NCBI GenBank assembly: GCA_002436025.1
Contig: DIXM01000008.1
Coordinates: 87,564 to 151,563 of the forward strand
Length of the DNA: 64,000 nt
From: a candidate division Hyd24-12 bacterium UBA6080
GTDB taxonomy: Bacteria; Fermentibacterota; Fermentibacteria; Fermentibacterales; JCC-6
Reading direction: 5' to 3'
The notes beneath the pieces are model-generated. The model had not been told where the DNA came from and did no database searches. It was given only the letters and a program-made list of their open reading frames with translations. The position numbers and the translations under genes are program-made. Of this stretch, positions 60,875-64,000 are shown piece after piece. Numbering within the stretch: position 1 is the first letter of the stretch; every line of letters starts with the position of its first letter.

Positions 60875-61174
60875 TGGTTCGAAGAGAACGTTGAGGATTG
60901 CCTCACCGTCTTCGATCAACCGCCAACACACCGGAAAAGGCTTCGCACCACGAACTGTATCGAACGGATGAATGAGGAGATCCGCCGGAGAACCGAACCC
61001 ATCCGGATCTTCCCCAGCCGAGAGGCCGCCTTGAGAATGCTGACAGCCCTGTGGGAGGACATCCACGAGAGTTGGATCACCGGAAGAGTCTATCTTAACA
61101 TGGAAACCCTTAAGGAATGGGAGGATAGAAAGGAAAACCCGGATCAGACCAAGGACGAGGAGAGAGTCCTATGA
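60875..61174 (+). mobile_element. IS256-family transposase remnant (C-terminal end)
   Basis: In frame with an ATG at 60968 but continuous from 60875, the frame reads WFEENVEDCLTVFDQPPTHR, RLRTTNCIERMNEEIRRRTE, IRIFPSREAALRMLTALW and ESWITGRVYLN. This is the conserved C-terminus of IS256-type DDE transposases, with the TTN-ER-NEEIRRRT motif and the last catalytic Glu region. A TAA precedes it and the catalytic Asp residues are gone, so it is an inactive fragment. No terminal inverted repeats were recognised. Confidence 0.75.
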
Positions 61175-61218
61175 CAATTCACAGAAACATCGGGGGCTTG
61201 ACCTCCCTGGGCTGTTCA

Positions 61219-61704
61219 CTAATCACGCTTTGTGTAGATGTTGATTATGGCCAGCAATTCTCTGAGAATCTTACCTGCCAGAGTCGCGTCAAGGATGCTG
61301 TTGAGTAAGACCAACCCAATCTGAGTAGCCCTCCATGCACTGAAATCCCATGCCTTGCTACGTCTAAGTGTTGACCGGCTCGATACGCTGTGGAAGCTAT
61401 CGCACGAATCCTTCCAGGCGGCGAGTTTGGCCGCCAGTTGGTCACCCGTGAGCCCTTGTGTGATGAGTTTCTTCTCGTTAACGGCAGCGATGGCTGATCT
61501 AACTCTATTAAAGCTGTGTTCAACGTCGATCCAAACGCCACGGATTGCTTCGTGGACACTTTGCGGCATGAAGGATGTGTCAGACGTAGGCCACTGTTTG
61601 TCTAAGATACCCTTCACGAACTTCTCATACTCGTGGGTGAACTCAATAAGCCGAGAGCGATCATCGGTACCGGTCCACCCAACTTCATCGGACACAGGAC
61701 TCAT
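61219..61704 (-). CDS. Hypothetical protein downstream of helicase
   Basis: A 161-residue protein not recognised. It is mostly helical, without signal peptide or Cys pairs; VHEAIRGVWIDVEHSFNRVR and WKDSCDSFHSVSSRSTLRR are its longest distinctive parts, and the C-terminal helix IGLVLLNSILDATLAGKIL is hydrophobic. GAGGAGATGCC precedes the ATG. It follows the DUF1998 helicase on the same strand after 127 bases and could belong to the same accessory system. Base composition is less G+C rich than the housekeeping genes. Confidence 0.55.
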   Translation of the reverse strand: MSPVSDEVGWTGTDDRSRLIEFTHEYEKFVKGILDKQWPTSDTSFMPQSVHEAIRGVWIDVEHSFNRVRSAIAAVNEKKLITQGLTGDQLAAKLAAWKDSCDSFHSVSSRSTLRRSKAWDFSAWRATQIGLVLLNSILDATLAGKILRELLAIINIYTKRD

Positions 61705-61831
61705 GGCATCTCCTCTTTTGTAAGACGCTGTTTACGGTCGGCATCAGCGGTAGAGCATAGCGCCGATTGGGCAAAGGGCCACTTGGATGGCTGTGACACG
61801 AGACACAACATTCTGTCGTCTTCGTCGCAAA

Positions 61832-64000
61832 TCACGCGTGTGTTATCTGTTGGATGAGGTGGCTAGTCGCCGCTGGCAGGTTTCGCCGTACCACGAGTTC
61901 GTCGCACAGCAACACGGCAACCGAAGGACTGAATTCCTTGAGTTCTCTTAGCACGGGATCAGAGGGCTCGTTCGGTGTGAGTGGCCCGTAAAGCCCTATG
62001 ATAAACTCAGGTCCTGTTACCCGCTTCACATATATGGGAGCGGTTACCGGGCCAAATCCAGGAAGGGTCATCGAGTAGTTTTGTTCGATCGTCACACCGT
62101 CCAAGTTCTGTCGGTGAAGGTCTTCAAAGAGCATGTTGGTGGAAGCTGCAAGGCGAGTTGAGTCCAGGGTTGGATAGCTTCCATGAAGGAGATATCTCAG
62201 GAGACTGGCCCCCAGATGGCGATCAAGAAGGTCATGTTCGAACTTGTTCTTGTAGCTACGCAAACAGCGGTAGCACGATCGATCACAGTTTTCGGGACAA
62301 TCTTCCAATACCTGCAATGCCTCTTCAAAGACCGTTAATCCCAACTGGCCGACGCGCTTAGTGAATCCAGCACCACCAGGAAGCGTGTCATACAGATAGA
62401 TCTCCGCCTCCAAGCCCTCTCTTCCAGCCGCGGTAAGGGCGGGCCGGTACTCCGCCTGCAACTCGGTGGGCACGAGTTCAAGACGCGAGCATGCGGCCTT
62501 TGTAAGTGCCTCACTAACACTCCGCAACGCAACATCGGTTGACAACAAGCCCGGAACAAGTGTGAGCGGTGGTTGCGCACTGATTGAGACAAGCAAGACG
62601 TCGCTGATGAAATCGGTCCCGAGCACGAGCCCCTTCGTCGCACCACCGCCGGGGCAGTTCGCATCTTTTAGATCGGGGTATGGTTTGCGATGGGCAGCAC
62701 CGACGACACCCCTTGGCAAAGCGGTCGGCTCGATCAGGCCACACTTGGTGCAGTATGTGTAGCCCTCATCGCGGGGGCCGCGATTGGTGACGAGGAGGTG
62801 CTGGCGAGTGTAGTGCACGCGGATATGGTCGTTGAGCTGTGTCCACTTCGACTCGTCCGGCGGCGTATGCATCGTCAGCTTTGCGCGCGTGGCGTAGCTG
62901 CGGGCAGGCTGGTCGTCGGGTGACGTTCCCTCCTCCTTGCTCACTGGGTGCGCAAAACCAGGGGGGCGAAGCCAATATCGTGCTGGCCCGAAGGTTCCGA
63001 CCCCGCCGCACGCTTCGCAATCCTTCGTCTCCCCTCGCGTCCCATGGTCGAGAGTCGTGGTCTTGGCGTAGTGGCAGTACTGGCACTCGTAGTACAACCG
63101 CCGCGTCAGCCAGGCGCGGTACAGGTCTGTCCGCATCGGTGAGTAGATCGCCCCCGATGTCCACAACTTGTTTCCGATCCAAACTTCTTTTCCAGGTGCG
63201 TATTGCGACAACGCGACCGGCAGACCCTGCGATGGTGTATAGCGGAACGCTGGTCGATAGTTTGTCGAGCGATCCGGGTCGAAGACATGAAATGACGCCA
63301 CGTCTGTCGGGAAGGCGTAGCGTGGCAGGACCCCCTTGTAGAGGAGACGGTCGAGGAGGTTTTCTGACGCCGGATCCCGTCCGGGTAGCTCTTCCCCTTC
63401 CTCATCCGGCGCCTCGAGGCTCGTGTCCTCTTCGCCTTCGGCTGTCACGGGCTCCAAAGCAGCCAATGCGCCTGAGGTGAGATCGGCACCCGGATCGTAC
63501 TCGATCGCCTCATCAATCGGCTGCAGGGTCCCCTCAATCAGTGTGTCGAGGAGTCGCTGTCTATCCGCATTAGACATCTCGCTCGGGAGCCAAACGGCAA
63601 CATCAGCTTTCAACGCAGCCTCGTTCGTGTGGAGCCACTCCTCAAGGTCAAAGCGGTTCAGCACCTTCTTCGGGTTCTTGAAGTTCTGAACGGTTCCCAG
63701 TACAGCGAAAAGATGGGGCTGCTCTTTGGGATCGATCTCCGGCAGCTTCGCATCGTGATACCGCTGTAGCAGATACGCAGTCACGTGGCGGCGCGTAATC
63801 TCAGGGTTGTCGAGAGTAAGTACTGGGTCATCGACAGCGCCGCGAATCATCTGGTCGGGGTGAGTGAAGTAGTGCTCGTCGTGACTGTCAGCGCTACCGA
63901 AGGCGGTCACCGTGGCCACTGCGTTCCCGCGGCGTCCGGCGCGACCAGCACGCTGCTGGTAGTTCGCACGGGCAGGCGGCATGTTGCGGAGAGACACGCC
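61832..64000 (-). CDS. C-terminal part of a large DEAD/DEAH helicase with DUF1998 domain
   Basis: At least 722 residues, open at the contig edge. The first residues SLRNMPPARANYQQRAGRAG contain helicase motif VI, so the whole DEAD domain is missing beyond 64000 and the GTG at 63997 is internal. An acidic linker (EGEEDTSLEAPDEEGEELPG) follows near residues 185-205. Zinc-type Cys sets occur at CQYCHYAKTT / CEACGGVG and at CPENCDRSCYRCLRSY, the latter typical of DUF1998. Related proteins include MrfA and the very large DruE/DISARM-type helicases; the length beyond motif VI favours the latter group. Probably an anti-phage or DNA-repair helicase. Confidence 0.8.
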   Translation of the reverse strand, partial: GVSLRNMPPARANYQQRAGRAGRRGNAVATVTAFGSADSHDEHYFTHPDQMIRGAVDDPVLTLDNPEITRRHVTAYLLQRYHDAKLPEIDPKEQPHLFAVLGTVQNFKNPKKVLNRFDLEEWLHTNEAALKADVAVWLPSEMSNADRQRLLDTLIEGTLQPIDEAIEYDPGADLTSGALAALEPVTAEGEEDTSLEAPDEEGEELPGRDPASENLLDRLLYKGVLPRYAFPTDVASFHVFDPDRSTNYRPAFRYTPSQGLPVALSQYAPGKEVWIGNKLWTSGAIYSPMRTDLYRAWLTRRLYYECQYCHYAKTTTLDHGTRGETKDCEACGGVGTFGPARYWLRPPGFAHPVSKEEGTSPDDQPARSYATRAKLTMHTPPDESKWTQLNDHIRVHYTRQHLLVTNRGPRDEGYTYCTKCGLIEPTALPRGVVGAAHRKPYPDLKDANCPGGGATKGLVLGTDFISDVLLVSISAQPPLTLVPGLLSTDVALRSVSEALTKAACSRLELVPTELQAEYRPALTAAGREGLEAEIYLYDTLPGGAGFTKRVGQLGLTVFEEALQVLEDCPENCDRSCYRCLRSYKNKFEHDLLDRHLGASLLRYLLHGSYPTLDSTRLAASTNMLFEDLHRQNLDGVTIEQNYSMTLPGFGPVTAPIYVKRVTGPEFIIGLYGPLTPNEPSDPVLRELKEFSPSVAVLLCDELVVRRNLPAATSHLIQQITHA

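Overview
This is a 64 kb bacterial contig end-to-end, dense in protein genes, mostly G+C rich, with many start/stop overlaps (ATGA, TGATG, TAATG) that point to long polycistronic units. Both ends are cut: the first gene is open to the left edge behind a 23-base poly-G run, and the last is a helicase open to the right edge. The gene set suggests an anaerobe of the FCB superphylum or a neighbouring candidate phylum. Signs are a secreted FG-GAP protein with a Por/T9SS-like C-terminal domain, a PEGA/formylglycine-enzyme-like protein, rubrerythrin, superoxide reductase and flavodiiron protein, acetate and carbamate kinases, and a ParE/ParC pair of the short Bacteroidetes-like type. The phylum (Fermentibacteria-like is one guess) is inference only.

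Layout. 0-6.1 kb holds GT-C membrane glycosyltransferases. Between two intact or nearly intact paralogues lies a third whose two ends survive on either side of an inserted A/T-richer AAA ATPase gene. 6.1-10.6 kb: Nudix hydrolase, parC, parE. 10.7-24.4 kb: envelope and polysaccharide genes (flippase, acyl-CoA synthetase-like AMP ligase, FGE-like protein, B12-type radical SAM, GT2, GT39, O-antigen ligase), a DUF4143 ATPase, a secreted protein interrupted by one in-frame TGA, and ackA. 24.4-27.9 kb: an oxygen-defence operon (rubrerythrin, superoxide reductase, ferritin, AhpD-like, free-Met sulfoxide reductase-like GAF protein, flavodiiron protein) behind a 7-1-7 inverted repeat resembling a Fur/PerR box. 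28-34.7 kb: a tight minus-strand unit of a TM zinc-ribbon protein, a DUF2207-like membrane protein ending in a Cys-Ala ladder, a PqqD-radical SAM-SPASM protein, hisS and a SpoIIE-type phosphatase. 34.7-39.6 kb: flavin reductase-like protein, two GNATs, the sorting-domain protein, a DUF169 protein and one hypothetical.

39.6-60.6 kb is a conserved housekeeping run on the minus strand: ileS, lspA, arcC, tRNA-Val(GAC), thrS, infC, rpmI, rplT, a coiled-coil protein, zapA, rny, a prenyl synthase, dxs, nadK, recN, a phosphatidyltransferase, smc, ftsY and an ABC ATPase. infC appears to start at ATC with its ribosome site on the thrS stop codon. A small diverged PNP-like protein sits upstream of ileS. 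The right end (60.8-64 kb) is accessory: an IS256-family remnant, an unknown gene and the C-terminal part of a large DUF1998 helicase, as found in defence islands.

The two strongest leads are the Cys-Ala-tailed membrane protein with its neighbouring radical SAM/SPASM enzyme (31.5-34.7 kb), and the secreted-protein gene with an in-frame TGA followed, at SECIS-like distance, by a hairpin with an AGGU loop (19.3-19.9 kb).
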